Assembly: GCA_012963655.1 (NCBI GenBank)
Contig: DTVI01000217.1
Coordinates: forward strand, 1-22,553
Source of the DNA: Sulfurimonas sp.
GTDB lineage: Bacteria > Campylobacterota > Campylobacteria > Campylobacterales > Sulfurimonadaceae
Length of the DNA stretch: 22,553 nucleotides
Reading direction: 5' to 3'
The position numbers were made by a program, and so were the translations under genes. Shown here piece by piece: positions 13,487-21,865 of the stretch. The notes under the pieces are model-generated. The model was given only the letters and a program-made list of their open reading frames with translations. It ran no database searches and was not told where the DNA came from. Position 1 is the stretch's first letter. Each line of letters begins with the position of its first letter.

Positions 13487-14514
13487 TGGCACCTAGCCGT
13501 TTTTTAACACTTACACTCCTTTTAACACTTTCACTTTTTTCTTCAACACAAGACTTTACTAAAGAAACTACAAGCGATTTTGAATCTTGTAAATTAAAAT
13601 ACCAAGTTAGTTCTATAAATGTAGATGACACGCAGGGCTTTGCTGTATCTTCGCAATATATATTGTTTTATTCTAAAGAGACACCTAAGACAAAGATAAT
13701 AAAAAGAGATCCTTTTTTAGGCTTAAATTTAAAACAAACAGATAAAAAATTCAAACATTTATTTAAATTTTATTTTAATAGTCCCAAACATTTAGCCTCT
13801 GTTTCCCCTGAAAAAATAAAAGAAGGAAAGTTTCTAAGTAAACAAATTGGTCTAAACTCCTTAGCAAAGTTTTCTTCTATTAGTAAAAAAAATGCAATGA
13901 TTTCAGGAACATGTTGTGGAATATTAGGTCTTTCAACTGGAAATGGGATTATTGACAAGGCTTACTTGCAACATTTTCTTAAATCAAGAGAAATAATCTA
14001 TAGTGATACTGGTATCCGTGTAGCTGATAAAAAAGGGGTTCGTGTAATTGAGGTAAATCCTTTTTTTGAGGGTAGCCCTTTTTTATTAGATGACGTCATC
14101 TTGTATATGGACAAAACAAAAAGTATTTCTGCTTCTCAACTAAGTAGAGATATCCTTTTTTCAAAGCCAAATACTTGGCATGAATTTTTTATTTATAGAG
14201 ATGGAAAAAAAGTCAAAGTAAAAGCAAGATTTAAAAAGCGAATGGGTGGTGGTTTAGTATCTGATAGTTTTTTCGGATTTTTTGGTTTAGAATTAGATGA
14301 AAAGCTTTTTGTACTTGAAGATAACCCTAAGTATAAGGTGAAAAAGGGTGATAAACTTCTTTTTGTAATGGGCAAACCGGTTAAGACTTTAAGAGAAATT
14401 CGTCAGGTTCTATCCCTAGAAAAAAACAGTAAAAACCTATTAGTAATATTGCTTTTTAAAAGAGAAGGTTTTGACTTTTTTATCCATTTTGATAAGCCAA
14501 GTAACAGTAAATAA
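13486..14514 (+). CDS. Exported protein with two PDZ-like domains
   Basis: The 342-residue product has an N-terminal signal peptide (SRFLTLTLLLTLSLFSS, residues 4-20) with no lipobox, an N-terminal domain of about 150 residues with a CC pair (SGTCCGILGLSTG), and then two PDZ-like modules: one around GVRVIEVNPFFEGSPFLLDD with the following YMDKTKSISA, and one around GGGLVSDSFFGFFGLELDE to the C-terminus with GDKLLFVMGKPVKTLREIRQ. No protease domain is seen, so it is not DegP-like. It is translationally coupled to ybaB and followed by ispA, an order kept in Campylobacterota. It is probably a periplasmic peptide- or protein-binding factor; its function is unknown. Confidence 0.75.
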   Translation: MAPSRFLTLTLLLTLSLFSSTQDFTKETTSDFESCKLKYQVSSINVDDTQGFAVSSQYILFYSKETPKTKIIKRDPFLGLNLKQTDKKFKHLFKFYFNSPKHLASVSPEKIKEGKFLSKQIGLNSLAKFSSISKKNAMISGTCCGILGLSTGNGIIDKAYLQHFLKSREIIYSDTGIRVADKKGVRVIEVNPFFEGSPFLLDDVILYMDKTKSISASQLSRDILFSKPNTWHEFFIYRDGKKVKVKARFKKRMGGGLVSDSFFGFFGLELDEKLFVLEDNPKYKVKKGDKLLFVMGKPVKTLREIRQVLSLEKNSKNLLVILLFKREGFDFFIHFDKPSNSK

Positions 14515-14551
14515 TATGTATAATTTTGTTAATTAATTTAGGGTGGTTCTA

Positions 14552-15397
14552 TTGAAAGACTTCGAAGCATATTTGTCATCTCATCTTCCTAAAGCTCCAA
14601 GCTTTCATCCTCATTATGAGGAAGCTATAGCTGAGATGTTATTAGCAGGAGGAAAGCGTTTTCGTCCAGCTCTACTTTTAGCGGTTGTAAGAGCACATAA
14701 CTCACTTCTTGTAGACTCGTCTTATGATGCAGCCTTAGCTATAGAACTTCTACATACCTATTCTCTTATTCATGATGATCTTCCTTGTATGGATGATGCT
14801 GATCTTAGACGTGGGAAGCAAACACTTCATGTTAAGTATGATGAAGTAACGGCTGTGCTTGTGGGTGATGCCTTAAATACGCAGGCTTTTGAGATATTAT
14901 CAGAAGCAGCTTTTTCAGATGAAGTGAAGGTTAAACTTATTCGTTGTTTGGCTAAAAATGGTGGACTTGGGGGTATGGTTTTAGGACAAGCAATTGATTG
15001 TCATTTTGAAAACTACCCCTTAGACATTGAACAAATAAGAATTTTACATATCAATAAAACAGCAAAACTTATTGCTTGTGCATTACAAATGGGCGCAATA
15101 ATTTCAGGACAAGATATCTTGGCTAAAGACTTATATGACTTTGGTATTAAACTTGGGCTTTTATTTCAAGTTCAAGATGATATTTTGGATGTAACACAAA
15201 GCTCAGAAGAAGCTGGAAAGACAACACAAAATGATGGGGATAAAAACTCATTTGTAAATCTTTTAGGGCTTGATGGAACAATGAAGGAAGCGGATAGGTT
15301 AGCAGAAGAATTAAGGGAACAACTTAATACCTTTGATACAAAGCTTTATAATGAACTTTCACCTATACTTTCAAAGTATTTAGCAAGACATAAATAA
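14552..15397 (+). CDS. ispA: Farnesyl/geranylgeranyl diphosphate synthase type polyprenyl synthetase
   Basis: A trans-prenyltransferase that condenses isopentenyl diphosphate with allylic diphosphates to farnesyl (or geranyl-geranyl) diphosphate, the precursor of undecaprenyl carrier and quinone tails. With the TTG start at 14552 it has 281 residues. Landmarks: GGKRFRP (33-39), first Asp-rich motif DDLPCMDD (75-82, the DDx4D form of bacterial FPP synthases), RRG after it, GQAIDC, and second Asp-rich motif FQVQDDILD (about 205-213). The aligned GTG at 14543 is inside the Shine-Dalgarno sequence AGGGTGG, which is ideally spaced (5 bases) for TTG 14552, so TTG is chosen. It is the last gene of its operon, closed by the terminator at 15401. 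Confidence 0.93.
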   Translation: MKDFEAYLSSHLPKAPSFHPHYEEAIAEMLLAGGKRFRPALLLAVVRAHNSLLVDSSYDAALAIELLHTYSLIHDDLPCMDDADLRRGKQTLHVKYDEVTAVLVGDALNTQAFEILSEAAFSDEVKVKLIRCLAKNGGLGGMVLGQAIDCHFENYPLDIEQIRILHINKTAKLIACALQMGAIISGQDILAKDLYDFGIKLGLLFQVQDDILDVTQSSEEAGKTTQNDGDKNSFVNLLGLDGTMKEADRLAEELREQLNTFDTKLYNELSPILSKYLARHK

Positions 15398-15400
15398 ATT

Positions 15401-15431
15401 AAGTTCATTTAGATGAACTTTGTTTTATTTA
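15401..15431 (+). terminator. Intrinsic terminator after ispA
   Basis: AAGTTCAT and ATGAACTT form a perfect 8-bp stem with loop TTAG (15401-15420), followed by TGTTTTATTT. It begins 3 bases after the ispA stop codon and separates the operon from tkt. Confidence 0.8.
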
Positions 15432-15458
15432 TTAAATAAACATAAGTAAGGATATTTC

Positions 15459-15489
15459 AAAAGAGTGTGAGGTTTACTCACTCTCTTTT
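15459..15489 (+). terminator. Long hairpin in the ispA-tkt gap
   Basis: AAAAGAGTGTGAG (15459-15471) pairs with CTCACTCTCTTTT (15477-15489), a 13-bp stem with one mismatch and loop GTTTA. The right arm ends in TTTT, so it could be a second terminator; it may instead be a hairpin in the tkt leader, ending 32 bases before the tkt ATG. Confidence 0.5.
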
Positions 15490-15521
15490 AAATAAAATTA
15501 CATCAATAAAGGACAAACAAT

Positions 15522-17426
15522 ATGCGTCAAAAAATGGCCGACTCAATTAGATTTTTAGCAGCAGACATGGTTCAAGCAGCCAATTCAGGTCACCCAGGTG
15601 CACCAATGGGTTTAGCAGATATTGCAGTAGTTCTATCAGAACATTTATCTCATAATCCTAAAAACCCAACATGGTTAAACCGTGACCGTCTTGTTTTCTC
15701 AGGTGGACATGCAACAGGTCTTATTTACTCTCTTTACTACCTATGGGGATATGGACTTGAATTAGACGATCTTAAAAACTTCCGTCAATTAGATTCTAAG
15801 ACTCCAGGTCATCCAGAATATGGTCATACTGAAGGTATAGAAATTACTACTGGTCCTTTAGGTCAGGGTATTGCTAACGCAGTTGGTTTTGCTATGGCTT
15901 CTAATCATGTAGGTGCTCAGACTAATTCTGAAATGGCTAAGGTAATTGATCATAGTGTTTATTGTTTATGTGGTGATGGGGATTTAGAAGAAGGTCTTTC
16001 TTATGAAGCCTGTTCTATTGCTGGTCATAACAAGCTTGATAACCTTATTTTAATTTATGACTCAAATAACATTACTATTGAAGGTTCTACGGATCTTTCA
16101 ATTTCTGAAAACATTCATAAGCGTTTTGACTCTCAGGGTTGGGATGTTCAAGAAATTGATGGACATAATTTTAAAGAGATTGACGCGGCTATTGTTCGTG
16201 CTAAGTCTTCAGACAAGCCTTCTCTTATCATTGCAAACACTTTAATTGCTAAGGGTTCTGGTGAACTTGAAGGTTCACACCATGCCCATGGTGCTCCTCT
16301 TGGAGAAGATGTTATTGCTAAGGCAAAAACAGCGGCAGGTTTTGATCCACAAAAGAAATTCTTTGTTGATGAAGATGTAATGGCTAGATTTAGATGTTCA
16401 ATTGAAGCAGGTGATCTTGCTGAGAGAGAATGGAAGCATAGACTTAAAGAACTTCCATTAATGGAACAAAATGAGGCGCTTGATGCCCTTCAAAACCCTG
16501 ATTTTTCTCGTATTCAATGGCCTACATTTGATAAGGGTGAAGCAACACGTGGAACAAATGGAAAAATAATTAATGCAATTGCTAAGGCTATTCCTGGTTT
16601 CATCGGTGGTTCAGCTGATCTTAGCCCTTCAAACAAGACTGAAATGAAAAATATGGGTGTTTATCCAAAGGGTAAAAATATATACTTTGGTATCCGTGAA
16701 CATGCAATGGCTTCGATTTGTAATGCTATGGCCCTATATGGTCCAATTATGCCATTTTCTGCAACCTTCTTTGTGTTCTCTGATTACCTTAAGCCGGCAG
16801 CTCGTATCGCGGCACTTGCGGGTATTCAGCAGTTCTTTGTATGGACACATGATAGTATTGGTGTAGGTGAAGATGGTCCAACTCACCAACCAATTGAACA
16901 TCTTTCTCAGTTCCGTGCTCTTCCTAACTTTTACGTTTGGAGACCGGCTGATGGAAATGAAAATGTTGTTGCTTGGCAAACTGCTTTAGAGATGAAAAGA
17001 TCTCCCTCAGCATTTGTATGTTCAAGACAAAACCTGTCTCTTCTTCCAGCAGCTGTATCGGGTGAAGCTTCTAAGGGTGGTTATTTATTAGAAGAAACAA
17101 CAGGGGCTACTATTACACTAATGGCCTCAGGTTCAGAAGTAGAATTAGCAATGAATACTAAGTCTAAGTTAGCTGAAAAAGGTGTAAAGGTAAACGTGGT
17201 TTCAGTTCCATGTTTTGACCTTTTAATAGAGCAAGATAAGGCTTATTTAGACTCAATAATTAAGACAGATAAGGTAGTTGCTATTGAAGCGGCTCGTGGT
17301 CTGGAATGGTATAGATTTGCTGATGAAGTTATTTGTATGGACTCTTTTGGTGCATCAGCACCTGCTGGCCAACTTTTTGACAAATTCGGCTTTAATGCAG
17401 ACTCAATAGCTTCAAAACTAGCGTAG
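15522..17426 (+). CDS. tkt: Transketolase
   Basis: Transketolase moves two-carbon ketol units between sugar phosphates in the non-oxidative pentose phosphate pathway, using thiamine diphosphate. The 634-residue protein covers all three domains: the N-terminal TPP domain with SGHPGAPMG (22-30, H24), FSGGHATGL, TTGPLGQGIANAVG and the GDGDLEEG TPP/metal motif (151-158); the pyrimidine domain with GGSADLSPSNKT, GIREHAMASICNAMA and DSIGVGEDGPTHQPIEHL; and the C-terminal domain with MASGSEVELAM. It is somewhat shorter than E. coli TktA (663). The ATG follows AAAGGA at spacing 8. The gene is monocistronic. Its final codons, with the stop, are repeated in a 42-base tandem duplication. Confidence 0.97.
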   Translation: MRQKMADSIRFLAADMVQAANSGHPGAPMGLADIAVVLSEHLSHNPKNPTWLNRDRLVFSGGHATGLIYSLYYLWGYGLELDDLKNFRQLDSKTPGHPEYGHTEGIEITTGPLGQGIANAVGFAMASNHVGAQTNSEMAKVIDHSVYCLCGDGDLEEGLSYEACSIAGHNKLDNLILIYDSNNITIEGSTDLSISENIHKRFDSQGWDVQEIDGHNFKEIDAAIVRAKSSDKPSLIIANTLIAKGSGELEGSHHAHGAPLGEDVIAKAKTAAGFDPQKKFFVDEDVMARFRCSIEAGDLAEREWKHRLKELPLMEQNEALDALQNPDFSRIQWPTFDKGEATRGTNGKIINAIAKAIPGFIGGSADLSPSNKTEMKNMGVYPKGKNIYFGIREHAMASICNAMALYGPIMPFSATFFVFSDYLKPAARIAALAGIQQFFVWTHDSIGVGEDGPTHQPIEHLSQFRALPNFYVWRPADGNENVVAWQTALEMKRSPSAFVCSRQNLSLLPAAVSGEASKGGYLLEETTGATITLMASGSEVELAMNTKSKLAEKGVKVNVVSVPCFDLLIEQDKAYLDSIIKTDKVVAIEAARGLEWYRFADEVICMDSFGASAPAGQLFDKFGFNADSIASKLA

Positions 17427-17503
17427 CGATTTTACGCAGTAAAAAGTTTCTTTAGAAAACTAGCGTAGCGATTTTACGCAGTAAAAAGTTTCTTTAGAAA
17501 ACT
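17414..17503. repeat. 42-bp perfect tandem duplication across the tkt stop codon
   Basis: Two identical 42-base units (17414-17455, 17456-17497) and the first six bases of a third. Each unit holds the last codons of tkt (K-L-A-stop), the small palindrome GCGTA/TACGC and the left arm of a terminator-like hairpin. Since 42 is a multiple of 3, the second copy keeps the frame and again reads K-L-A-stop. The perfect identity points to recent slippage or unequal exchange. Confidence 0.92.
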
Positions 17504-17526
17504 TTCTTCATTCTCTTTTTCTCTCT
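17485..17526 (+). terminator. Probable tkt terminator
   Basis: AAAGTTT (17485-17491) and AAACTTT (17499-17505) form a 7-bp stem, followed by a pyrimidine run ending TCTCTTTTTCTCTCTTTTT. The left arm is within the second repeat unit; the first unit has the same left arm and a shorter right arm. Confidence 0.45.
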
Positions 17527-17896
17527 TTTTATGATATACCTGCTCTTTAGGCAGGTGTTAATGTACAAGCTTCTATAGAATATGAAGTCAAAATGGATGT
17601 ACTATCTTTCTTATAAACTACTAAGACGCATTTTTAACTTTTTGTAGATGAATATAAGGTATTGACTGTCTTCGCTGTGCAATATCTTTTAGCTATTGTT
17701 TTTTTGTGATATTTTTTGAAAAAATTGAAGGCTCTTTGGCCGGATCTTCAAGTCATAAAAATAAGACAATGAGAAGATAGTGATTTTGTTGTCCTTATCT
17801 AAGAAGATATACTAGATAAGCGCAGCTTTAATGGTATCGCAAGTAAAATATAGATTTAATTAGAACTATGAAAAAATATTTAATAAAGTTTCTAAT
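17504..17896. other. Non-coding gap before the histidine kinase
   Basis: No ORF with coding character was found on either strand in about 390 bases. It holds a 6-bp palindrome ACCTGC/GCAGGT (17538-17556, loop of 7) without a T-run, and a TATACT box at 17808-17813 that could serve the kinase gene with a leader of about 80 bases. The stretch could be a decayed gene; the frames are too broken to name one. Confidence 0.5.
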
Positions 17897-19009
17897 GTGC
17901 TCTTAAAATTTTTCCTTTTTTCTATCATTTTTATACTTAGTCTTCAGGCCGAGTATAGTGTTGAACTAAATGATTCACAAAATGTGTATGCTATAGATAA
18001 GGGTGTCCTTTATATTGAAGATAAAAACTCCAGTCTGAATATAGATGAGATAGGCTCAGAATCTATGTCCTTTGAAGTTATGGATAAAAATGATCTGAGC
18101 TTTGGATTTACTTCTTCGGCGTATTGGTTCAAAATTTCCTTATTAGACTATTCTACAATTAGCACAAGACAATGGTGGTTAGATATAGAATATACCTTAC
18201 TTGATGATATTCAAATTTATCAAAAAATAGGTGATAAGTACAGCTTACTGATGTATTCAGGTGATGAAGAGAACTTTTCAAAGCGTTTGATAAAGTGGCG
18301 TACCTATACGACTATCTTAGACACATCAAAGCCTTCAACACTATACATACGTGTTAAAACTCAAAGTACTATGCAAGTACCTATGAAAATATATTCTTCT
18401 GAAGAAATTGTAAATATCAAGCAGGGTGAAACGCTTTTGTATGGTTTTTTTTATGGGATACTACTTCTTATTATTTTTTATAATATTTTTTCATTTCTTG
18501 TTTGGAAGGATAAAAATTATTTATATTATCTTGCCTTTATTACTTCATTTATGTTTTGGCAATTGTGTATTGATGGTTTAGGTCATCAGTATTTATGGCC
18601 AAATATACAGTGGCTAAGTGAAAAAGGGGTACTGATTTTTATCAGTATTACTATCTTCAATGCTATTTTATTTACACGTAGTTTTTTACAGCTTAGTGAA
18701 TATGCCTCAAAATTAAATTACTTTTTGATGGTCTTGCAAAGTATAATGATTTTGATAGCTATAAGCAGTTTTATATTTTCTTATGCACTTGTAATTCAAG
18801 TCCTTGTATGGCTAGTCTTTCCTATTCCCCTTGTCTTATTATATGCGGGAACACGCGCTTTAAAACAAAAATATCAGTATGCAAGGTTTTATATTATAGG
18901 CTGGGGCTTGTTCTTAGGTGCAAGTGTTGTATTGGCCCTTAATACTCTTGGTTTTATTGGGGGGTTATGGGTATATCAAGTATATTCAACAGATTGGGGC
19001 CTTAGCTGA
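17897..19009 (+). CDS. 7TMR-DISM sensor histidine kinase, N-terminal (sensor) part, broken by frameshift
   Basis: This part holds a signal peptide (LLKFFLFSIIFILSLQA), an extracellular 7TMR-DISM type 2 domain of about 150 residues (with SSAYWFKISL, WWLDIEYTLLDDIQIY and STLYIRVKTQS) and the seven-helix 7TMR-DISM membrane module from about residue 180 (YGFFYGILLLIIFYNIFSF onward). Such proteins sense an external ligand, often a carbohydrate, and signal inward. The frame ends at TGA 19007-19009 in the middle of the last membrane helix, after VYQVYSTDWGLS, while the expected continuation (QQIGALAEILFFSLALSERI) is one frame over. One extra base near 18985-18986 explains this. The start is a weakly supported GTG. 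The two parts together would be about 650 residues. Confidence 0.8.
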   Translation: MLLKFFLFSIIFILSLQAEYSVELNDSQNVYAIDKGVLYIEDKNSSLNIDEIGSESMSFEVMDKNDLSFGFTSSAYWFKISLLDYSTISTRQWWLDIEYTLLDDIQIYQKIGDKYSLLMYSGDEENFSKRLIKWRTYTTILDTSKPSTLYIRVKTQSTMQVPMKIYSSEEIVNIKQGETLLYGFFYGILLLIIFYNIFSFLVWKDKNYLYYLAFITSFMFWQLCIDGLGHQYLWPNIQWLSEKGVLIFISITIFNAILFTRSFLQLSEYASKLNYFLMVLQSIMILIAISSFIFSYALVIQVLVWLVFPIPLVLLYAGTRALKQKYQYARFYIIGWGLFLGASVVLALNTLGFIGGLWVYQVYSTDWGLS

Positions 19010-19847
19010 GATTCTTTTCTTTTCTTTGGCCCTTTCAGAGCGAATTAATCTCTTACGTCATCAACATATTAAAACCTTATCCCGACTTAATTCGAGTTTG
19101 CAATCAGAAGTTTATGAAAAAGTTTCAGAAATACGGGAAAAAGATGAGCTTTTAATGCAAAAGTTTAGATTATCAACCATGGGTGAAATGTTAGAAAATA
19201 TTTCACATCAATGGAAGCAGCCCTTGCATAAATTGTCATTAGTGATACAAAACTATTATTTTAAGCACAAACTTGAGGGTGCGAGCATAGAAGAGTTAGA
19301 AAGCTTTAATGAACAAAGTTCTGTGCTTGTTGCTTATATGTCAAGCACCATTGATGACTTTAGAAACTTTTTTAATCCACAAAAAGAAAAAGAATATTTT
19401 GATGTGCGTGAAAACCTTGAGGAAGTGATGGAAATCTTATCCTCTTCTTTGGAAGAAGATAAAATCTCTATTAATATTGATATTGCTTATGGCATAAATA
19501 TTAATGGTCATTCTAATAAATTTGGACAGGTCTTATTAAACCTTTTTTCAAATGCTAAAGACGCTTTTTTAAGTAATAATATTGAAAAGAAAGCACTATA
19601 TATTAGTGTGGTTGAAACAAAAGAAGATTTTATATTAAAGTTTGAAGATAATGCTGGAGGGATAGATAAGTCTATTATTACAAAGATTTTCGATCCTTAT
19701 TTCTCAACAAAGGGCTTTAAAGAAGGCGCAGGAATTGGTTTATACATGTCAAAGATGATAATAGAAAATAGTATGCATGGAAAACTCTTAGTAAAGAATT
19801 CAAAAAATGGAGCAGAGTTTTCCATAATAGTATCTAAAGTGCTATAA
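18987..19847 (+). CDS. 7TMR-DISM sensor histidine kinase, C-terminal (kinase) part, after frameshift
   Basis: This frame carries on the sensor: end of the last membrane helix (QQIGALAEILFFSLALSERI), a coiled-coil linker (HIKTLSRLNSSLQSEVYEKV) and then a full histidine kinase core. The H-box is STMGEMLENISHQWKQPL, with the phospho-accepting His in ISHQW, the form common in Campylobacterota kinases. The ATPase has the N-box (NKFGQVLLNLFSNAKDAF), G1-type FEDNAGGID, F-box IFDPYFSTK and G2 GAGIGLYMSK. All catalytic boxes are intact, so the break is either very recent or a sequencing error. An internal start such as ATG 18918 exists in this frame, but upstream of 18987 it only reads the sensor gene out of frame. 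No response regulator is adjacent; nhaA follows 29 bases later. Confidence 0.85.
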   Translation, partial: QQIGALAEILFFSLALSERINLLRHQHIKTLSRLNSSLQSEVYEKVSEIREKDELLMQKFRLSTMGEMLENISHQWKQPLHKLSLVIQNYYFKHKLEGASIEELESFNEQSSVLVAYMSSTIDDFRNFFNPQKEKEYFDVRENLEEVMEILSSSLEEDKISINIDIAYGININGHSNKFGQVLLNLFSNAKDAFLSNNIEKKALYISVVETKEDFILKFEDNAGGIDKSIITKIFDPYFSTKGFKEGAGIGLYMSKMIIENSMHGKLLVKNSKNGAEFSIIVSKVL

Positions 19848-19876
19848 TAAAAACAAATGATATTTTTGGATGTATA

Positions 19877-21040
19877 ATGAAATACTCTTTAATCAATTTT
19901 TTTAAAATGGAATCTGCTGTAGGGATTTTATTAATTATAGCAACTATTTTAGCCATGTTAATGGCTAACTCTCCCCTTGCAAATACTTATGAATTGATGA
20001 TGGATACGCCCGTTGTTGTTATGTTTGGGCAATTTAGCATTGCTAAGCCACTGTTATTATGGATAAATGATGGTCTTATGGCATTATTCTTTTTTATGGT
20101 TGGCCTTGAAATTAAAAGAGAAGTGGTAGAAGGCTCCTTAAGTGATAAGTCAAAACTCGCCATTCCTGCCTTTGCGGCATTTGGTGGAATGCTTGTTCCT
20201 GCTCTTGTGTATGTTTATTTTAACTGGGGAAATGAAGCGACTATGCAGGGTTGGGCTATTCCCATGGCAACAGATATTGCCTTTGCCTTAGGTGTTTTGT
20301 CCTTATTGGGAAAACGTGTCCCTATGCAGTTGAAGGTTTTTTTATTAGCTCTTGCGATTATAGATGATTTGGGTGCGATTATTGTGATTGCTATATTTTA
20401 TACATCTCATATGTCTTTTTTATCTTTAGGGATAGCTGTGATAATGATTTTAGCTCTTTTTATCATGAACAAAAATGGGGTTGTAAATAACACGGCTTAT
20501 ATTTTGGTGGGCATAGTCTTATGGACTGCGGTTTTAAAGTCCGGTGTGCATGCTACCTTAGCAGGTGTGATTCTTGGTTTAATGATTCCTATAAAAGGAA
20601 ATAAAGAAAGCTTTCATAAGTTAGAACATTCTTTGTATGCCCCTGTAAACTTTGTAATTCTTCCTCTGTTTGCCTTTGCTAATGCGGGTATAGGCTTTTC
20701 AACAGTTGGACTAAAAGACTTTACAGACAGTATGACAGTGGGTATCGTTTTTGGACTTTTTATTGGTAAGCAGGTGGGTGTACTTTTATTTACCTTTATC
20801 GCCAACCAACTTCGTTTAGGTTCCTTGCCTGAAGGGGTAACCTGGGGTTCGGTGTATGGTTTGGCTATTCTTTCGGGAATAGGCTTTACTATGAGCCTTT
20901 TTATAGGTTCTTTAGCCTTTGAATGTCATGAAGGTGTTTGTTATGATCTGGTGGATTATAGAATGGGAATTTTACTTGGTTCCTTTATATCTGGAGTAAT
21001 TGGTTATCTTGTACTTTTAAAAACCCTTCCAAAAGTTTAG
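19877..21040 (+). CDS. nhaA: Na+/H+ antiporter NhaA
   Basis: NhaA exchanges two protons for one sodium ion across the inner membrane and controls pH and Na+ tolerance. The 387-residue protein matches E. coli NhaA (388) so closely in layout that the key residues have the same numbers: D133 in MATDIAFALG, and D163-D164 in LALAIIDDLGAI, the ion-binding pair. It also has GLMALFFFMVGLEIKREVVEG and the late GIGFTMSLFIGSLAF segment. Twelve helices are expected. The ATG at 19877 has only a weak ribosome binding site (TTGGA). A marine or brackish habitat would fit but is not shown by this gene alone. Confidence 0.96.
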   Translation: MKYSLINFFKMESAVGILLIIATILAMLMANSPLANTYELMMDTPVVVMFGQFSIAKPLLLWINDGLMALFFFMVGLEIKREVVEGSLSDKSKLAIPAFAAFGGMLVPALVYVYFNWGNEATMQGWAIPMATDIAFALGVLSLLGKRVPMQLKVFLLALAIIDDLGAIIVIAIFYTSHMSFLSLGIAVIMILALFIMNKNGVVNNTAYILVGIVLWTAVLKSGVHATLAGVILGLMIPIKGNKESFHKLEHSLYAPVNFVILPLFAFANAGIGFSTVGLKDFTDSMTVGIVFGLFIGKQVGVLLFTFIANQLRLGSLPEGVTWGSVYGLAILSGIGFTMSLFIGSLAFECHEGVCYDLVDYRMGILLGSFISGVIGYLVLLKTLPKV

Positions 21041-21045
21041 CTGGC

Positions 21046-21051
21046 TATAAT
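21046..21051 (+). promoter_or_regulatory. TATAAT directly upstream of the rlmB-type start
   Basis: GGCTATAATTGG has a perfect -10 hexamer 5 bases before the ATG at 21057. If it is used, the transcript would begin at or very near the start codon, giving a leaderless or nearly leaderless mRNA. No ribosome binding site is visible here. Confidence 0.35.
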
Positions 21052-21056
21052 TGGAT

Positions 21057-21818
21057 ATGAATAACTCACAAGAATATATAGATAAAAAGAAAAGATTTGA
21101 ACGCCAAATCACAGTTTACGGAAGAAATGTTGTTTTAGAAACCTTAGAAGAAAAAGACATTAATGTCACTAAGGTACATCTAGCAGACTCAAATAAAAAA
21201 GATGGAATCATATCTAAGATAGAAAGTATCTGTGAAAGAAAAAACATAGAGGTCTTATATCACTCCAAACAAGCCCTTTCACGTATATCAAAAAATGCTA
21301 AACAAGATCAAGGTGTATGTGCAGATATAGAAGCTACTTCATATCAATCAAGTGAAGGTTTTTTAGTTTCACGTCCTTCTTCTTACAAGTATATAGCCTT
21401 AGACAGTATACATAACCCTCAAAACTTAGGAATGATTATTCGTTCCGTTGCGGCAGGTTTTATTGATGGTATTATCCTTCCTAAAAAAGGTTCAGCAAAG
21501 ATATCTCCCTTAGTGATTAAGGCAAGTGCAGGAACACTATTTAAAACAAAGATTTTATATTGTGATAGCTTAGAAGAAACCTTACCAAACTTTAAAGAAG
21601 ATGGTGCGGATATATATTCTTTATCTTCACATGCAAAAGAATCTCTTTTTGATTTAATCCTTGGTGAAAAAACTATCTTTGTTCTAGGAAATGAGTCTGA
21701 AGGTGTGTCAAAAGAGATAGAAAAACTTTCAAATAAGACCTTGTCTATTCCAATGAAAAATGGGGTAGAATCTCTTAATGTGGCTGTGACAGCTGCTCTC
21801 TTAGCATATTACTCATGA
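21057..21818 (+). CDS. rlmB: TrmH-family (RlmB-type) 23S rRNA 2'-O-methyltransferase
   Basis: A SPOUT-class methyltransferase. E. coli RlmB methylates the 2'-OH of G2251 in the 23S rRNA P-loop using S-adenosylmethionine. The protein has the N-terminal substrate-binding domain (ITVYGRNVVLETLEEKDINV) and the C-terminal knotted domain with three motifs: HNPQNLGMIIRSVAAG (motif 1 with the catalytic Arg), FVLGNESEGVS (motif 2) and SIPMKNGVESLNVAVTAALL (motif 3). About 253 residues, as usual. The start may be ATG 21057 or TTG 21051; neither has a Shine-Dalgarno sequence. A tRNA-specific TrmH activity cannot be ruled out from sequence. Confidence 0.9.
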   Translation: MNNSQEYIDKKKRFERQITVYGRNVVLETLEEKDINVTKVHLADSNKKDGIISKIESICERKNIEVLYHSKQALSRISKNAKQDQGVCADIEATSYQSSEGFLVSRPSSYKYIALDSIHNPQNLGMIIRSVAAGFIDGIILPKKGSAKISPLVIKASAGTLFKTKILYCDSLEETLPNFKEDGADIYSLSSHAKESLFDLILGEKTIFVLGNESEGVSKEIEKLSNKTLSIPMKNGVESLNVAVTAALLAYYS

Positions 21819-21822
21819 TTAT

Positions 21823-21837
21823 AAGGGAGATTCCCTT
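21823..21837 (+). terminator. Short hairpin after the rlmB-type gene
   Basis: AAGGGA and TCCCTT with loop GAT, 4 bases after the stop codon, followed by TGTT. The stem is short and the T-run is poor, so the confidence is low. Confidence 0.35.
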
Positions 21838-21865
21838 TGTTAAGATAAGGGGTGTTAAGAAGAGA

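Noticed and set aside
17538..17556. ACCTGC/GCAGGT palindrome as terminator or attachment site
   Set aside because: No T-run follows on either strand, and no second copy or adjacent integrase is present.
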